From Candidatus Rifleibacteriota bacterium (GTDB lineage Bacteria; Riflebacteria; Ozemobacteria; Ozemobacterales; Ozemobacteraceae), in NCBI GenBank assembly GCA_029564115.1, contig JAKQQP010000084.1:1-28309 (forward strand): a stretch of 28,309 nt of DNA, read 5' to 3'. Positions 13,988 through 23,907 of this stretch are shown one piece after another (the first letter of the stretch is position 1; every line of letters starts with the position of its first letter). A program made the translations under genes and the position numbers. The notes below the pieces were generated by a model. The model ran no database searches, had not been told where the DNA came from, and worked only from the letters and a program-made list of their open reading frames with translations.

Positions 13988-14235
13988 AAAAGGCGGACCC
14001 GGCAGCGCCGAAACGATTATTTCTGAGGGTCTGCCGGGCCTTTCACTGCACGCCTGCGCAAATTAGGCGCGTCGAAGTGAAGGATTATTGCGACATGCTT
14101 GAGAGTCTGGGCGAGGTGCCGGCGGTGGATGAGGCTTTTTATTACGCCTTTTGTGGTAGCAACAAAAAAGAGCCGCCGAAAACAAGTCTGGCCTCACCAG
14201 CAGAGCGCAAAAAATTTCTTGAGGCTGTGGGTTAA
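13610..14235 (+). CDS. Frameshifted tail chaperone, gpGT-like
   Basis: If ribosomes slip back one base on GGGAAAC (13978-13984), reading continues with CTG AAA AAG from 13984 and stays open for 83 more codons to TAA 14233-14235, giving about 208 aa. The added part (LRVCRAFHCTPAQIRRVEVK, then a Cys-containing helix region) is a compact T-like domain. In lambda the same kind of slip makes gpGT, needed in a set ratio with gpG for tail assembly. The extension has no start codon with a ribosome site of its own, which supports the frameshift. Confidence 0.8.
13978..14038 (+). promoter_or_regulatory. Programmed -1 frameshift signal
   Basis: The slippery heptamer G GGA AAC fits X XXY YYZ in the zero frame and abuts the stop TGA at 13985-13987. 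Thirteen bases downstream, CCCGGCAG (13998-14005) can pair perfectly with CTGCCGGG (14031-14038) across a 25-base loop, a possible stimulator. Slippage efficiency is not knowable from sequence. Confidence 0.75.
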
Positions 14236-14453
14236 TCAATAAATCTGCTGATCGGAGAAAGCATAATTTTAAAAAAGCCATAAACAATCATCAGGATGAA
14301 CGCCCACGCAATCACGCCGACCACATTGTATCCCGCGTAATGCAGGTGAAAACCGATAGGCGATAGCAAGATGATAATTACGACTAGCCAGTTACCGATG
14401 CGTTCTTCAAGAGCTTGCCGCTCGGCTGATTCGTTGTTTTTCTGTCCGGTCAT
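14232..14453 (-). CDS. Two-helix membrane protein; prophage moron candidate
   Basis: 73 aa on the opposite strand to all neighbours. ATG 14453 follows GGAGGG; a GTG at 14465 is an alternative but lies on that site. A charged N-terminal segment of 20 residues precedes two hydrophobic helices, about 21-37 (NWLVVIIILLSPIGF) and 43-65 (NVVGVIAWAFILMIVYGFF). It lies between the chaperone and tape measure genes, the slot that holds gp15, a superinfection-exclusion membrane moron, in phage HK97. Its own promoter sits upstream. Its stop shares the TTAA bases with the chaperone extension's stop. Exclusion of related phages is inferred only. Confidence 0.7.
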   Translation of the reverse strand: MTGQKNNESAERQALEERIGNWLVVIIILLSPIGFHLHYAGYNVVGVIAWAFILMIVYGFFKIMLSPISRFID

Positions 14454-14485
14454 AACGCCCTCCACGATTTGTCCCTCTCTTATTA

Positions 14486-14513
14486 ATTATACACCTCCCT
14501 TGTTAAAAGTAAA
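14486..14513 (-). promoter_or_regulatory. Promoter for the minus-strand membrane protein
   Basis: On the minus strand, a perfect -10 box TATAAT (14486-14491) lies 16 bases after TTTACT (14508-14513, a partial -35). The predicted transcript starts near 14479 and leaves a short leader with GGAGGG before the ATG. It would be active in the lysogen, independent of late transcription. Confidence 0.6.
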
Positions 14514-14522
14514 GGTTGTCTC

Positions 14523-17500
14523 ATGAGCAATGATGTCTCGATTTCGTTTGGAACCGATGCCGACAAACTGAAGCAGTCACTCGAAGCTCTCAGCGGTTCG
14601 GTGATGACCCTGAACGGCTCGCTTGCCGCAACAGCCGGCCAGTCAAGCCACTTCAACGACAAGCTGAACGAACTGGAAAAGAACGCTGAAAGAGCGGCGC
14701 AAGCCCAAAAGCAAACATGGTCAGCGCTTGCCCAGGGCGTTAATGATTCGCTTGAAATTGTGAAAAAGGGCATCGCCGGACTGCAGAAATCCTTCTCTTA
14801 TTTGCGTGAGGGCGCAGATATTGCGGAAGCTGGCCAGAATTTCAAGGCCTTCGCGAGATCGATCGGCAAAGACTCTGAAGCAATGGTGGCCGCTCTGCGC
14901 AAGGCCACGCGCAACCAGGTTTCAGATATCGAACTGATGCAGGCTGCCGTGACCGCTATGAAGACGGGCGTCACAACAGACACCGAGGCGCTGAGCAAAC
15001 TTTTTGAAATTGCTGATGCCAAGGGCGATCTTTTCGGGCTCTCTCTCTCTGAAGCCTTCGACAAAATCACAAGGGCTATCGCCAAGGGCGAAAAAGAAGC
15101 GTTTGTAACTCTCGATCTGTTGCCGAGAAGGTTACTGGACGCCAGTAACTCGGCAGACCTTCTGAAGAACCGCACGCAGCTGCTTTATGAAGTTTTACGC
15201 CACGGCGAAAAAGACATTAAAGCCCTTAGCCAGATTGGCACAACGTCTTCCGACTCTTTCAACCAGCTTGAAGCTTCAATAAAAAATCTTAACGACTCAA
15301 TCAAAAAAGACCTGAGCGGCTCGCTGATGCCCCTGGTGGAATATGTCAAAACCGACGCCTTGCCTGTTGCACGCTATACCCTTGAACTGGTTGGTGAATC
15401 AGTGGCGTCACTCACGAGCCTTAATGAGGCAACAGGCATGCTCAACAGCACCCTGGCCGTTGCTACCGGATATATGGCCGGTATGGCTCTCGGGAAAATG
15501 ATTACGTCTTTCGGTCAGCTTGCATTGGCCATTAAAAATGCATCCAATGCGCAGGCTGCGTTTAATGCGGCTACGCTTGCAAATCCGTTGGGTCTGAAGC
15601 TTGCGGCTGTAGCATTGTCACTCTATGCTGTAAAAGTTAAATATGATGAACTTGCCGCCAGTGAATACGCTGCGCAAAAAACCGCCGAACTGGCCAGCCA
15701 GAGCGTGGCTGGGAAAACGCGTGCTGAGCTAATTGAGCTTGAAGACAGATTGCGGCAACTCAAAAACGAATATGCACAAGTTGATACGGATATAAAAAAC
15801 AAGTCAAACGAATGGGCGGCATTCCAGAAATCGCGAATGAGCACGCCAGTTTTTGGGAAAGATGAAAACGACAGATTTTCTGAATCAATAGAGCGGCTCG
15901 TGGTTCAGCAAAACAAATATAAAAACGAAATAGACAGGGCCGAAGAGGCTCTGACTGGCGTCCGAAACCGCCTGAGAGAAATTGAGGGCGAACAACAAAA
16001 AATAATAGACGCCAGGGCGCTGGCGGGCTGGGGCGCAGAGCTGGCAGGATTGAACAGCGAGAGCCTCGCAGACAGAATGATGGGGTTCAGTATCGGCGGG
16101 CTATATAGCGGCACTTTCGCAGATTCGAAGCGAAGCCAGGACGCGGCGAACGCACGCGCCGCCGAAAAAGAGCGCGATAAAGTCATTAAGCGGCTCGAAG
16201 ACATAAAAAAGCAGGCTGATACCAGCTTCGCCGATCTTTTTGGCGCGGTTAAAGTCGATCTCAAACAATCAATTCAGTGGATGCACGAAGCGGGCATGGC
16301 TGCGATGGGTTTTGCCACCGGACTTGGCCAGCTTAACCCGGAGCTGGGCAAGTTTCTCGACGAAATGAAGGCTTTGTCAGACAGCGGTGCCACAATATCT
16401 GCCGTGGGCGACGCCTTGCGTGATATTTCCAATCTGGATTTTTCGAAAATTGCCAGCGATATCGGCTTTTTGTCTGATGCTCCAGCCACCCTCGCCACCC
16501 TTGCCATGATGAATCAGATGAGTGGCGGCTTGATGGCTGCGCCGGGAGTCGCACCCGTCAAGCAGGAATCGGCAGCAGCGCAAATGGTATATGCAGCCAG
16601 CGGCGGGCTCATCGGAAACTATGGCCGCAATGTCTTCGAACAGCAGCTCAAGACACGCTTTGCCGATGTTCAGGATGCCGCCAAAGATGTCAAAAACGAA
16701 TTTTCTGACGCAATCGCCGACGCCATCACAGAAGGTTTTACCCGCGCCGACTTTTCGGGGTTCGCCCAGTCTCTTGGTGCCGGCATAAGCAGCATTGTAA
16801 GCGGCGCCCTGGGCGATACCGTTTCTTCTTTGCTCAATCAAAAAAACATGGGCTCCTTAACCAGCGGCGGCGGCTTGTTCAAACCCATATACACGAAGAA
16901 CGCAGCCGGAGGCACGTCTTTAAACTGGGGCAACCTCGGCACAAACCTCGCAATCGGCGCCACCGTTTCTTTTTTAACATCCCCCGGGCGACTGTTTGGC
17001 GGGCGCGTTGTGCATGGCCAGGAACACTTCAATACTTCATCATCCCTGAATGACCAGGTTAATCAGGCGAAAGAGTTGCGTGATCAACTCTACATTCAAG
17101 CCGGCATTACCGAAACGACCCGCCAGCTGCTCGGCGAGGCCGAATTTTATTACACATGGGTAAGAAAAACCAAGTCTGGCAATGGCATCACCAGCAAGAA
17201 AACAACCACCTACCTTCTTGAAGGCAGTGACCAGGCACAGAGATCTATTAACAATATAAAAACTTTACAGGAAGCCGTTATGGGCGAACAGGCCAAAAGA
17301 TCATACGATCTCTGGCAGATCAGTCGTAACGACAACATTAAAGCCCTGCAGCTTTCGGCTCAAGACGCAGAGGGAGCATATAACGCCAGTCTGGCCATGA
17401 ACACGAACAGCCCGGAAGTTCAGGCGCTTCGCAATCAGCAGGAGCAATATCGAACCCTGATTGCAGCCGCCCAGTCGCAACTGGACTACGCACGCACAAG

Positions 17501-18350
17501 ACCACAAAACAACTGGAATATCAATTACCAGGGGTTTGCCAGTCAAATCAACGTATATCAGCGGCAAATCGCAGAGCTGCAGGCGCAGATCGATGCAAGT
17601 TCCGGTTTCAAATATTCAGAAGCAGAAAGAACGAATGCCTTGAGAGCCTATGAGCAAGCTAAAATAGATCTCATATCAGCGACTGAAGCCGGGCGGTCAA
17701 ACCTGGCCTCGCCGTTCCTGTCAGATGTAAATCTGGCCAGCATGGTGAGCCCCGATATACTCTCTCAGATTCTCGGAGACACGCCGCTTTCGGGTAATAC
17801 GGCATCCATTCAGGCACTGCTGCCGCTGCTGGAGAAAGCTGGTTATCAAGGTTACGATATTGCCAGAGCTTTCGATAATGCCGGAAGCGACCCAGCCAAA
17901 CAGCTAGACGCCTACAGGCAGCAGCAGAATGTATTCGAAAGTGCGCTTTCGACTTACGAACAGCTTGCGGCAGATGCTAAAGCTGAATCTTTAAATACGA
18001 GTCTCAGCGTCGAAGAGCAGGCGGCGGCGTTTCAACGATGGCAGGAAGCGTTCGACGCCTTTCTGCGCGTGCAGGAGCAGATCGAACAAAATACGCGCAC
18101 CATCGCCGACATCGAGAAGCAGGGCCTGCTCAATAGCGTCGCCGATAAAATCAGCGACGCTCTGACCGTGGTAGGCGAGTTTATCGATCAGAAGGGCGGC
18201 GACCGGTTTATCGCATATCGCCAGCCCATGACCAAAGAAGAATTGCTGGCGCTTTTGAAGGAATTGTATGCCGCAAAAGACCCGGAAAAATATTCCATCA
18301 TTCAGGAAATTATAGATGACACCAGCGAACTGTCTGTATGGGGGGGGTAA
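14523..18350 (+). CDS. Tail tape measure protein
   Basis: 1275 aa, by far the longest helical protein here. It is Ala/Gln/Glu-rich with long heptad stretches, an opening typical of the family (DADKLKQSLEALSGSVMTLN), two hydrophobic segments (about 308-337 and 354-371) that could enter the host membrane, and further coiled coil at about 375-520. Length sets tail length and the protein is ejected ahead of the DNA. The upstream AAAGG is a weak ribosome site. It ends in VWGG encoded by a run of eight G's that also serves as the ribosome binding site of the next gene, whose ATG follows the stop directly. Confidence 0.9.
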   Translation: MSNDVSISFGTDADKLKQSLEALSGSVMTLNGSLAATAGQSSHFNDKLNELEKNAERAAQAQKQTWSALAQGVNDSLEIVKKGIAGLQKSFSYLREGADIAEAGQNFKAFARSIGKDSEAMVAALRKATRNQVSDIELMQAAVTAMKTGVTTDTEALSKLFEIADAKGDLFGLSLSEAFDKITRAIAKGEKEAFVTLDLLPRRLLDASNSADLLKNRTQLLYEVLRHGEKDIKALSQIGTTSSDSFNQLEASIKNLNDSIKKDLSGSLMPLVEYVKTDALPVARYTLELVGESVASLTSLNEATGMLNSTLAVATGYMAGMALGKMITSFGQLALAIKNASNAQAAFNAATLANPLGLKLAAVALSLYAVKVKYDELAASEYAAQKTAELASQSVAGKTRAELIELEDRLRQLKNEYAQVDTDIKNKSNEWAAFQKSRMSTPVFGKDENDRFSESIERLVVQQNKYKNEIDRAEEALTGVRNRLREIEGEQQKIIDARALAGWGAELAGLNSESLADRMMGFSIGGLYSGTFADSKRSQDAANARAAEKERDKVIKRLEDIKKQADTSFADLFGAVKVDLKQSIQWMHEAGMAAMGFATGLGQLNPELGKFLDEMKALSDSGATISAVGDALRDISNLDFSKIASDIGFLSDAPATLATLAMMNQMSGGLMAAPGVAPVKQESAAAQMVYAASGGLIGNYGRNVFEQQLKTRFADVQDAAKDVKNEFSDAIADAITEGFTRADFSGFAQSLGAGISSIVSGALGDTVSSLLNQKNMGSLTSGGGLFKPIYTKNAAGGTSLNWGNLGTNLAIGATVSFLTSPGRLFGGRVVHGQEHFNTSSSLNDQVNQAKELRDQLYIQAGITETTRQLLGEAEFYYTWVRKTKSGNGITSKKTTTYLLEGSDQAQRSINNIKTLQEAVMGEQAKRSYDLWQISRNDNIKALQLSAQDAEGAYNASLAMNTNSPEVQALRNQQEQYRTLIAAAQSQLDYARTRPQNNWNINYQGFASQINVYQRQIAELQAQIDASSGFKYSEAERTNALRAYEQAKIDLISATEAGRSNLASPFLSDVNLASMVSPDILSQILGDTPLSGNTASIQALLPLLEKAGYQGYDIARAFDNAGSDPAKQLDAYRQQQNVFESALSTYEQLAADAKAESLNTSLSVEEQAAAFQRWQEAFDAFLRVQEQIEQNTRTIADIEKQGLLNSVADKISDALTVVGEFIDQKGGDRFIAYRQPMTKEELLALLKELYAAKDPEKYSIIQEIIDDTSELSVWGG

Positions 18351-19085
18351 ATGAAACTGTTGCCTGACTACAAAATGTATACTATCGACACCATAACCGC
18401 CAGCAGCGTTAACGCTCTTTTTCCGGCTGCGAATCTGAAAGAGTATGATCCTGCCGTGATTTTCAAGGCAGCAGGTTTTCTCGCCGACGTGACGCTCGTC
18501 ATCGATCTTCTGGTTGCCAGATCGGTAAAAAATATCTGGCTGAACAACGCCAACTTTGTCAATGCAACGCTGCAGGCTAACGACATCAACTCATGGACCA
18601 GCCCGGCCGTTTCGAAAAACGTTACCATGGCCGCAGACGATGTTGGCGTCATCAAGGGATATTTCGAATTGAGTCTGAATTCATACAGGTATATCAGGAT
18701 ACTGATCCCCGTGCAGGCCTTAACCGATGGTGAAAACGTTCCGTCGCTGGGCAACGTAATTGTGGGTTCTGATGTTGCGCTGTCGCCTGTTTCCAAGTGG
18801 TCGCCCGATGTTAATCACGAGTTTTACAGTTTCGTTGCTGACGGCGGCAGCTATTTCAAGACGCAAAAAACAAAACCCAGACACGTTTTCGGCGTTGCCA
18901 TGGAGCATATAACAAAGCCAGATTTTTCGGCCTTGCCTTTAAACGGCTGGCAGCACGCCATTGTCTTTACCGACCTCGGTGATGTGGCCGATTCTTATCT
19001 GGTTTACCCGCCAGCTGGCAGAAAAAGCGAGGTTCTGAATAACCTCGACTGCTCAACCGATTTTGTTCTCGAGGAGCTTGTCTGA
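18351..19085 (+). CDS. Distal tail-like minor tail protein
   Basis: 244 aa. The ATG directly follows the tape measure stop, with the G8 run as ribosome site. The sequence is beta-rich with galactose-binding-like features: NIWLNNANFVNATLQANDIN, YIRILIPVQALTDGENVPSLGNVIVGSD. Such proteins link the tail tube to the tip complex (lambda gpM/L or siphophage Dit position). The stop overlaps the hub gene's ATG by one base. Assignment rests on position and predicted beta-sandwich; no diagnostic motif is visible. Confidence 0.6.
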   Translation: MKLLPDYKMYTIDTITASSVNALFPAANLKEYDPAVIFKAAGFLADVTLVIDLLVARSVKNIWLNNANFVNATLQANDINSWTSPAVSKNVTMAADDVGVIKGYFELSLNSYRYIRILIPVQALTDGENVPSLGNVIVGSDVALSPVSKWSPDVNHEFYSFVADGGSYFKTQKTKPRHVFGVAMEHITKPDFSALPLNGWQHAIVFTDLGDVADSYLVYPPAGRKSEVLNNLDCSTDFVLEELV

Positions 19086-22000
19086 TGCGAATCACAATCA
19101 CAACGACAGAAGCTGCTGTTTACAAATTTGCCGGCAGCACAGTTGCAGACAATGTGAACGGTATTTATCGCGGCAGACTCATCAACCAGCTGAATCTTGC
19201 ACGCTCTTTCTCTGATCTGGGTTCAAATCTTGCCACGCTGACACTGCAACTGATAAATCACGACAAGATCATACCTGACAATGTCAATCTATGGGGTGCA
19301 TCCGTAGAGGTCGAAACTGTTGCCGGCCACAACTGGATCGGTAAAATCACGGCATACGAAAGCAGTGCCGACGGAAAGCTTATCGTCACAGCAACAGAGC
19401 GCACGGTGCCGGAACTCTCGCAGTATTTGCCTGATGAATTTATAAAGCTGACGACCGTCACATCCGATGTGCATTCTTCGTCGCTTAAAGCCACCATCCC
19501 CCTTGTAGTGGGTGGCAGCACGGCCAGCCCCATTGACGTAAAGGGGATTTTAAAAAGCAAGACCGACGGCATTTATTATCTGTGCGTTGGAGAAATACAC
19601 GAAATTGTCAATGTTCGAGTGGGCGACAAGACTTTGACGCGTGCCGAAGCGGAGTCTGCCGGCTACATGACTTACACCGGCAGCGCCTCTCAAAGCCTGG
19701 AACCGGGCATTGCCTATATTCAAATTACGGATCCGAATCTGAGAAAAAATGACGATGGCACCTATGTGGAAATCGGCGCCGGAGTCGTCGGCCTGAAGCT
19801 GGGCACTCACACAGCCGACGAATGCCGCAACGGCGCAAGATTTTTGCTCTGGTTGTTGAAAACAGCCAGAGTGGGTGCATGCGAATGGGGTCTGGGTATT
19901 TCGGAATCAGACATAGACCTGGCAACTTTTACAACGGCCATTGCCGATGTCGATGCCGAAGGCCTCAAACTCGACGGCGTTATATATGATCGCAGAGTAG
20001 CGCAAAGCTGGATAAACGAAATCTGTCGATGCATTCGCGGCAGCTATGAAATCGGGGAAAATGGTAAACGTCGCCTGTTCATAAGCAAGGCGTCGGATAC
20101 CAGCAGCTATACTTACACTAAAAACAATATCGAGCTGGTTCGCTTTGGTGTGGGTGCTTATACCGGCCGGGTTTTCAATCTTGGCCGGCTCGATTATGCT
20201 TACAACCCAATTACGGGCTTGTTTATGCAGTCAGCATATTTTCAAGACCCAGACAGCATCGCCGACATAGAAGAACAGGAATTTACAGGACAAAGCTATC
20301 TGTTGCGCGACCCCGCCACAGCCCAAAAAATTCTTGAATATACCTGCCGGCGTTCCCTGCTTGGCGCCAATAAGGTTTTATTTTCCAGCCGGTTTCTGCC
20401 GGCGAATTGCCGCCCCGGCCAACTGGTCACCATCGACTACCCAGAGCACAGTATCTCTGGCCTTTGGAAGATTGTCAGTCTGCAGATCGGCGACCATGTC
20501 CACCGCATCGAGGCCGAAAAGTTCGACGCCTCGATCTTCACCGTCGGCACTCCCGGAACCGCGATCGACTGGTCAAAAGACCCGCCCATTATCCCGACCA
20601 TCAACCCGGGCGCTGCATCCGGCCTGACGCTTTCGACGGAATTAACACGCGCCGCTGACGGCACCAATATCATCACACTGTCTGGTAGCTTCACTTTGCC
20701 GGCGGAGCGCGGAATGTTCGCAATCTTGGAATATGGCGAAGGCCTTGAGCCGACGGCCTGGGTTAATTACTGCGTATTGCGCGGGAATACATTCAAAATA
20801 TCTCCTGTTAAACCGGCTCAGATATACTCGGTTCGGGTGCAAATGGCGTCTGTAACAAGCCGAGGGGATTACATAACCGCATCAATTACCACGGCCGGCG
20901 ACACAGAGGCCCCTGCTGCACCGATGATTTCGGTCAGCGGCAGCATGCAATTTATGCAGGTTTTAATGACGCTTGAAAGTCCGCCTGACGATATGGCAGG
21001 TTTTGCGGTTTATCGCGGCACAACCAATAACCCGAATAATGCCGTAAAAATCGGCACAGTGCCCAATACCGACGGCCAAGCCAGATTTACAGACCGGATC
21101 AGCAACTACAACACCGCATATTATTATTTTGCTAAAGCGTATGATGATTGGGGCAATCTCAGCGACTTTTCTAATGTTTCGCCGCCGATGCAGGCCTTCA
21201 AAATACTAGATGCTGATATTTTACGCCAGCTTACGCCGGCTGAATCGCTGAATACCGACCCATATTTTGCTGATTATTCTGCCTGGGCCGGCGATGTTTA
21301 TGGTTCTTCTGCCGATAGCCGAAAATTTGTCATTTTTAACGACGGCATTGCGGGGGCAACAGGCTTTAAAAGCATGCCCGGCGAAAAGCTTATTTTTGCC
21401 GTCAACCACGATCGGCTGATTCCCTATGATTCGACGCGGCATTATGTTTTGTTTGCTTATATGCGTGCCACGGGCGGATCTCACGGCCTCGGCTTTGCTT
21501 TTTATAACGCTGACAAAGCGCTGCTGGCGCAATGGAGCATAGAGACTGCATCGGTTGACACAAACTTCTTGTGGCAGCGTTTCAGCAAGGCTTTTACGAG
21601 TGTGCCCACTGGAACTGCTTTTATTAGCCCGATGATTATTTGTAATAACGACGAAACGGCCGGTGTTGTGCTTGACGTCCAGAAATGTCAACTTCGAGAA
21701 GTAATCACGTCAGATATTCTGATCGCCAACGAAGCGGTCATCACCAATGCAATCCAGATTCTGACCGGCATCATCAACAATGCGCATATAGCCAACCTTG
21801 ACGCCATCAAAATTACATCTGGCACGCTCGATGTCGGTCGCCTGGCTGCGACGGTTGCACACGTAGAGCAACTCGCCGTTATCGGAAGAAATTTACTGTC
21901 AGACCCGTCTTTCTTAGAAGTGCCGAAGGGATTTTCTAACGGTGCCATCACAATCAACGGCGATCTTGAAAACGTGTTTATTGGCGAAAGCTTTGACTTT

Positions 22001-23434
22001 GGCGGGTGGAGCATTGCAGCAGACACTTCTCAAGCGCTTTTCAGCGTTTGGACGTCGGTCTCGCCACTGGTTCCAATCGGAAACGGCATCCATTTGATTC
22101 TTGATCTGAACACGGCAAATCGGGCATACATTGGCCAGCGTGTCAAAGTAATGCCGCTGCAACATTACAGCTTCAGCGCATACATCGCGATTTTAGAAAC
22201 CGCTGCCAATGTCGATCTGGTAATAGCCTGGTATGGTGGAGAAACATATATTTCCAGAACTTCTGCGCAGGTGCAGGGTGACGTCGACGAATTGCAGCGG
22301 GTTTTTGTAAACGGTCAGGCACCTGTCGGGGCAACACATGCCATAGTTTATATCCGTCTGGAGACCATGACTGGCACTGGTTATCGGCATGTAATTCTTT
22401 CTGCTCCTCAGTTCGAATATGGCGAAGAGCCTACCGCGTGGGTGGGTCGTGAACAGGGAACGATTACCGCCGATCGTATTTTTACGGGACTGCTTAATAG
22501 TCTGAATTATCAGGAACCGCTGACACCCGGAAATTTCGCCGAGTCTGGCACATCATATGATCTACAGACTGGAGCGATAACGAGTAAAACTCTTAGGCTT
22601 GACGAAGACGGTAATTTAAAAATTAAGGGCGACATCAGTGGTTCTTCCGGCACTTTTTCCGGCGTGGTAGGCGGTGGTTACATAAAATTAAATTCGTCGG
22701 AAATCTTGACAGACTGCGTAGACCCAGTTGACCAGAATGTATATATCAAAATAGCAAAATACACACACGGAATCATGGACATGGCTGCGAATATTCAGCC
22801 ATTTCTGCGTATCTTAATAGGCGTCGATCTTTTCGAAATTTCCGGCAGCTGTGCGATACAGTACCAAGGCAACGGCTGGGATTTTGCGCAGGTGCGTGTG
22901 ATATCAAAGCGGTCTGATAAAAACTACAGTATCTGTTTTTATAAAAACACCTCAGATGAATATCTTTATATCAAGATTTATAGCGCCACCGGCTTTCCTG
23001 TCACACAGGGCGGAACGTTGACGCTGGGCTCAACAATTAAAATCATCGAATCTATCTATTCCGACGACGAAATTGCCCTTGTAGCGCCAGCTGGCACGCT
23101 TGTATTGCAATATACAGAAACCTCTTCCTCTAACGGCTGGTCGTCGGGCACCGAATGGTGGCGTCAACACGATGACGGTTGGCTCGAACAGGGCGGTTTT
23201 GTTGCTGCCTCCACGGAAAACGAGATTGTTTTTTTGCGCCCATTTGCGAACACAGATTATACGCTGATCGTTACTCCAAATCAGGCGCATAATCCGGGTG
23301 GCAATAGCTGTATCACAAGCAAGACGACCACCGGCGCAGTCGTGTCACATGTTGACAACGGCGGCGAAAACGCAGACAGGCCGTATGGAAAATCAATGGC
23401 TATAGCATGGCGTGCATGCGGACAGGGAGCATAG
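19085..23434 (+). CDS. Tail tip/host specificity protein, J-like, multidomain
   Basis: 1449 aa. The N-terminal ~500 residues form a hub-like part (WIGKITAYES, NLGRLDYAYNP, RPGQLVTIDYPEH). Two FN3-like beta-sandwiches follow (about 513-605 and 607-703, with MAGFAVYRG). Then come a carbohydrate-binding-like domain (704-878), a short I/A-repeat stalk (about 872-935, KITSGTLDVGRLAA), a second lectin-like sandwich (936-1119), a collar with the common phage phrase IKGDISGSSGTFSG (about 1185-1198), and a C-terminal ~250-residue domain that likely contacts the host. It fits a central tail fibre ending the tail and choosing the receptor. Confidence 0.75.
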   Translation: MRITITTTEAAVYKFAGSTVADNVNGIYRGRLINQLNLARSFSDLGSNLATLTLQLINHDKIIPDNVNLWGASVEVETVAGHNWIGKITAYESSADGKLIVTATERTVPELSQYLPDEFIKLTTVTSDVHSSSLKATIPLVVGGSTASPIDVKGILKSKTDGIYYLCVGEIHEIVNVRVGDKTLTRAEAESAGYMTYTGSASQSLEPGIAYIQITDPNLRKNDDGTYVEIGAGVVGLKLGTHTADECRNGARFLLWLLKTARVGACEWGLGISESDIDLATFTTAIADVDAEGLKLDGVIYDRRVAQSWINEICRCIRGSYEIGENGKRRLFISKASDTSSYTYTKNNIELVRFGVGAYTGRVFNLGRLDYAYNPITGLFMQSAYFQDPDSIADIEEQEFTGQSYLLRDPATAQKILEYTCRRSLLGANKVLFSSRFLPANCRPGQLVTIDYPEHSISGLWKIVSLQIGDHVHRIEAEKFDASIFTVGTPGTAIDWSKDPPIIPTINPGAASGLTLSTELTRAADGTNIITLSGSFTLPAERGMFAILEYGEGLEPTAWVNYCVLRGNTFKISPVKPAQIYSVRVQMASVTSRGDYITASITTAGDTEAPAAPMISVSGSMQFMQVLMTLESPPDDMAGFAVYRGTTNNPNNAVKIGTVPNTDGQARFTDRISNYNTAYYYFAKAYDDWGNLSDFSNVSPPMQAFKILDADILRQLTPAESLNTDPYFADYSAWAGDVYGSSADSRKFVIFNDGIAGATGFKSMPGEKLIFAVNHDRLIPYDSTRHYVLFAYMRATGGSHGLGFAFYNADKALLAQWSIETASVDTNFLWQRFSKAFTSVPTGTAFISPMIICNNDETAGVVLDVQKCQLREVITSDILIANEAVITNAIQILTGIINNAHIANLDAIKITSGTLDVGRLAATVAHVEQLAVIGRNLLSDPSFLEVPKGFSNGAITINGDLENVFIGESFDFGGWSIAADTSQALFSVWTSVSPLVPIGNGIHLILDLNTANRAYIGQRVKVMPLQHYSFSAYIAILETAANVDLVIAWYGGETYISRTSAQVQGDVDELQRVFVNGQAPVGATHAIVYIRLETMTGTGYRHVILSAPQFEYGEEPTAWVGREQGTITADRIFTGLLNSLNYQEPLTPGNFAESGTSYDLQTGAITSKTLRLDEDGNLKIKGDISGSSGTFSGVVGGGYIKLNSSEILTDCVDPVDQNVYIKIAKYTHGIMDMAANIQPFLRILIGVDLFEISGSCAIQYQGNGWDFAQVRVISKRSDKNYSICFYKNTSDEYLYIKIYSATGFPVTQGGTLTLGSTIKIIESIYSDDEIALVAPAGTLVLQYTETSSSNGWSSGTEWWRQHDDGWLEQGGFVAASTENEIVFLRPFANTDYTLIVTPNQAHNPGGNSCITSKTTTGAVVSHVDNGGENADRPYGKSMAIAWRACGQGA

Positions 23435-23436
23435 TT

Positions 23437-23907
23437 ATGATCATACCACCACCACCGGAATACAGTATAAGCGCCCCTGCGCAGCCATCACCGGCTCTCG
23501 ACGCCTTTACCGGCAAACAAGGGTATGTTTTTGCCTCTCCGGAAGAAGCCCTCGCCGGCGAAGCAGCAGAAAAGCTGATGAGCCCGCTGACAACCAAACA
23601 AGTTGTCGATGAAGCTGTGCCAGACTGGGCGACACTGGAAGATGCTGAAATCGGGTCTGTCACAGATAAAATCATGAGCCCTGCCACAACAAGGCACGCC
23701 ATCGAGAGAATAGGAACTGGCACGGGTGGCGGCACCGTCAGCGTCGAAAATATGGAAGAAGTATGGAGTGTGCTGCTGACTATCGGCGGCGATAATCCGG
23801 GCACCGTCGAATCACTACTTGATCAGCTAAACGGCGAAATCGTAACCGGCATCAACCTAGGTAATCTTTATTCAATGGCCGACAGCCTGAACGGAGAGTT
23901 TGTATGA
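23437..23907 (+). CDS. Tail fibre/assembly protein with tandem motif repeats
   Basis: 156 aa from ATG 23437, after the hub gene's stop. A longer frame from 23407 overlaps the hub. The N-terminus is Pro-rich (IIPPPPEYSISAPAQPSP). Two copies of a motif found widely in phage tail fibres follow: ASPEEALAGEAAEKLMSPLT with TKQVVDEAV, and ATLEDAEIGSVTDKIMSPAT with TRHAIERI. The rest is a short helical tail. It probably tethers or trimerises the next protein on the tail tip. Its stop overlaps the next ATG (ATGA). Confidence 0.65.
   Translation: MIIPPPPEYSISAPAQPSPALDAFTGKQGYVFASPEEALAGEAAEKLMSPLTTKQVVDEAVPDWATLEDAEIGSVTDKIMSPATTRHAIERIGTGTGGGTVSVENMEEVWSVLLTIGGDNPGTVESLLDQLNGEIVTGINLGNLYSMADSLNGEFV

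Noticed and set aside
18340..18347. Run of eight G's at the end of the tape measure as a phase-variation switch
   Set aside because: Loss or gain of one G changes only the last few residues and cannot fuse the gene to the next one. It is better explained as a ribosome binding site.
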